NCBI GenBank assembly: GCA_023450615.1
Contig: JAEXGT010000009.1
Span: forward strand, 1 to 51,969
Origin: Pseudomonadota bacterium
GTDB lineage: Bacteria; Pseudomonadota; Alphaproteobacteria; Rhizobiales; Beijerinckiaceae
Direction: 5' to 3'
DNA length: 51,969 nucleotides
The translations under genes were made by a program, and so were the position numbers. The notes beneath the pieces are model-generated. The model was not told where the DNA came from. It saw only the letters and a program-made list of their open reading frames with translations, and did no database searches. The stretch's first letter is position 1, and every line of letters starts with the position of its first letter. Of this stretch, positions 50,434 to 51,969 are shown in pieces.

Positions 50434-51867
50434 ATGACCGCCCGCATGGCTGCACTCGGCAAGCTGTTTCGGACCACCGCATTCAAGCTGTCCTTTGCCT
50501 ATCTCCTCGTCTTTACGCTCTTCGCATTTGCGACGCTGAGCTATGTCGCCTGGAGCGCGCAGAAGCTCCTGACTGATCAATTCGTTTCCAGCATCGATAC
50601 TGAAATCAATGCCCTTGCCGGAATTTACAGGAGTGGCGGCCTAAGACGTCTCGTCTCATCGGTCGAGCGGCGGTCCCGAGCCCCTGGGGCATCGCTTTAT
50701 CTCGTCACCACCAGCCTCGGAGAGCGGGTCGCAGGCAATGTCGGTGCACTGCCCCCGGGTGTGATCGACCGCGTCGGCGAGTTCGAGACGCTCTACAACC
50801 GAACGGACGAGACGGACGCGAAGCCCAACGTAGCTCTCGTGCGTGTTTACCAACTGCCCGGGGATTTCCGCCTGCTCGTCGGCCGCGACATCGAGGAGCG
50901 CATTCGCCTGCAGGACGTAATTCATCGCGCCTTCGGTTATTCCCTGCTGTTCATCGGCGTCCTTGGCTGTCTGGGCAGCTGGTTCATCGCGCGCCGCGTC
51001 CTCAAACGCGTCGATGACATGACGGACACGACGCGGGACATCATGGCGGGCGATCTCGATGGGCGTTTGAAGATCGCCGGCACCGGAGACGAGTTGGACC
51101 GTCTTGCACAGAACCTCAACGACATGCTCGACCGCATCGGCGAGCTGATGCGCGGCATGCGCGAAGTCTCCGACAACATCGCCCACGACCTCAAGACGCC
51201 GCTCACGCGCCTGCGCAACAAGGCGGATGAAGCTCTCAGAACAGCGAAGACGCCCAATGAGCTGAAAGCGGCTCTCGAAGCGACCATCGAGGAGAGCGAT
51301 AATCTGATCCGCATCTTCAACGCGCTTCTCATGATCGCGCGGCTGGAGGCAGGCAATGCCCGTGAGGCCCTAGCGGATTTCGATGCTGCCGAAACCGTTC
51401 GCGATGTGGCGGAACTCTACGATGCCCTTGCCGAAGAGGCAGGCGTTTCGCTCGACGTTTCCGTCGAAAGCGGATTGCCGATCCACGGCAGCCGGGAGCT
51501 GCTCGGCCAGGCCATGGCCAATCTCCTCGACAATGCCCTCAAATATGGCGCCTCCCAGGATGGAAGCGCTCAAACGGTCAGTGTGTCCGCTCAACGCATC
51601 GGGAACGAAGCCCGGATCGTCGTGGCGGATCGCGGTCCCGGTATTCCGGAAAGCGAGCGCAGCCATGTGCTGGAGCGTTTCGTGCGCCTGGAAACCGCGC
51701 GTTCGCGCCCGGGTTTCGGCTTGGGCCTGAGCCTTGCCGCCGCCGTGGCTCGGCTGCATGACGGGCAGCTTGTGCTGGAGGATAATGCCCCTGGCTTGCG
51801 CGTGATTCTGCTCCTGCCGCTGAAGGGCGTTCCGGTTCCGCAAGCCACTGTGCCGGTGGCCGCCTGA
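50434..51867 (+). CDS. Sensor histidine kinase beside degP
   Basis: A 477-residue inner-membrane kinase. Helices at about 18-38 and 165-187 flank a short periplasmic domain. HAMP (about 190-240; RRVLKRVDDMTDTTRDIMAGDLDGRL), HisKA NIAHDLKTPLTRLR (His251), N box NLLDNALKYG, G1 DRGPGIPE and G2 GFGLGLSL are complete. It pairs with the regulator encoded immediately upstream. Signal unknown. Envelope stress is plausible given degP upstream. Confidence 0.92.
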   Translation: MTARMAALGKLFRTTAFKLSFAYLLVFTLFAFATLSYVAWSAQKLLTDQFVSSIDTEINALAGIYRSGGLRRLVSSVERRSRAPGASLYLVTTSLGERVAGNVGALPPGVIDRVGEFETLYNRTDETDAKPNVALVRVYQLPGDFRLLVGRDIEERIRLQDVIHRAFGYSLLFIGVLGCLGSWFIARRVLKRVDDMTDTTRDIMAGDLDGRLKIAGTGDELDRLAQNLNDMLDRIGELMRGMREVSDNIAHDLKTPLTRLRNKADEALRTAKTPNELKAALEATIEESDNLIRIFNALLMIARLEAGNAREALADFDAAETVRDVAELYDALAEEAGVSLDVSVESGLPIHGSRELLGQAMANLLDNALKYGASQDGSAQTVSVSAQRIGNEARIVVADRGPGIPESERSHVLERFVRLETARSRPGFGLGLSLAAAVARLHDGQLVLEDNAPGLRVILLLPLKGVPVPQATVPVAA

Positions 51868-51920
51868 GCCTGAAGTCGCATCAAGTCTGCTCAGTTTTCG
51901 GTTGCCTCTGGCGCGGTGGC

Positions 51921-51969
51921 GTGAACACTCAGGCCATCTCTCGTATGGATGGATCGACCGTGCCTGACC
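51921..51969 (+). CDS. Possible start of next gene (partial)
   Basis: An open frame begins with GTG at 51921 (or ATG at 51945) and runs off the window after 16 codons. In several rhizobia the glutamine synthetase adenylyltransferase gene follows this kinase, so that is a guess at identity, not something these few codons can show. The ribosome site is weak. Confidence 0.25.
   Translation, partial: MNTQAISRMDGSTVPD

Noticed and set aside
1..51969. CRISPR arrays, tRNA/rRNA genes, insertion sequences
   Set aside because: Looked for spaced direct repeats, cloverleaf signatures and transposase motifs while reading, and none were convincing.

Overview
The window looks like the chromosome of a high-GC alphaproteobacterium of the order Rhizobiales, most probably a Methylobacteriaceae/Microvirga-like lineage. 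The evidence is a MucR/Ros regulator, DUF1491, DUF2336 and DUF6456 proteins, two HWE-family sensor kinases, a FeuP/FeuQ-type two-component pair, a ccmI-ccmE-ccmF-ccmH operon and an RcGTA-type gene transfer agent (GTA) cluster. No tRNA, rRNA, CRISPR array, integrase or transposase is visible.

Layout. (a) 1-10.4 kb: housekeeping and regulatory genes. These are a partial multi-PAS/GAF HWE kinase, an S9 oligopeptidase, mucR with a strong terminator, a DUF6456 protein, sufE, a peptidoglycan-binding protein coupled to DUF1491, a DUF2336 protein and a 67-aa protein. (b) 10.4-14.4 kb, minus strand: an apparent operon of a class A penicillin-binding protein, DUF1214, DUF1254 and a GNAT acetyltransferase. 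(c) 14.6-21.6 kb: a YcgN-type cysteine-cluster protein, an AI-2E family permease, two very small membrane proteins, DUF2939, an orphan Tat-exported TRAP binding protein, a second HWE kinase and an EEP-family hydrolase. (d) 21.6-41.6 kb: the GTA cluster. It is preceded by a promoter-hairpin-terminator unit at 21642-21765. (e) 41.6-44.1 kb: a small exported protein followed by feuP/feuQ. (f) 44.1-48.2 kb: ccmIEFH. (g) 48.4-51.9 kb: a DegP-like protease with a single PDZ domain followed by a second response regulator/kinase pair.

The GTA cluster is essentially complete and in RcGTA order: TerS-like, TerL, portal, two tiny coupled genes, prohead protease, capsid, connector/head-closure/terminator proteins, major tail protein, two tail chaperones, a short tape measure, DUF2460 and DUF2163 baseplate proteins, NlpC/P60 peptidase and a large TIM-barrel tail protein. 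A DUF2793 tail protein and a GH108 endolysin fused to a holin-like segment follow. No integrase, repressor, replication or excision gene is present, which fits a domesticated particle better than a prophage.

The unusual part is that the structural genes are interrupted at gene junctions by non-phage genes. A glycine-zipper lipoprotein with its own terminator lies between protease and capsid. Two antisense trypsin-like secreted proteases lie between capsid and connector. An antisense lipoprotein has a start codon overlapping that of the tape measure. An antisense DUF465 gene lies just upstream of the DUF2460 gene. With the leader terminator, this means a long GTA transcript would have to cross at least two intrinsic terminators and several opposing genes. 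I infer that processive antitermination may be needed, and I raise, without proof, the DUF6456 protein at 5.4 kb as a candidate regulator.
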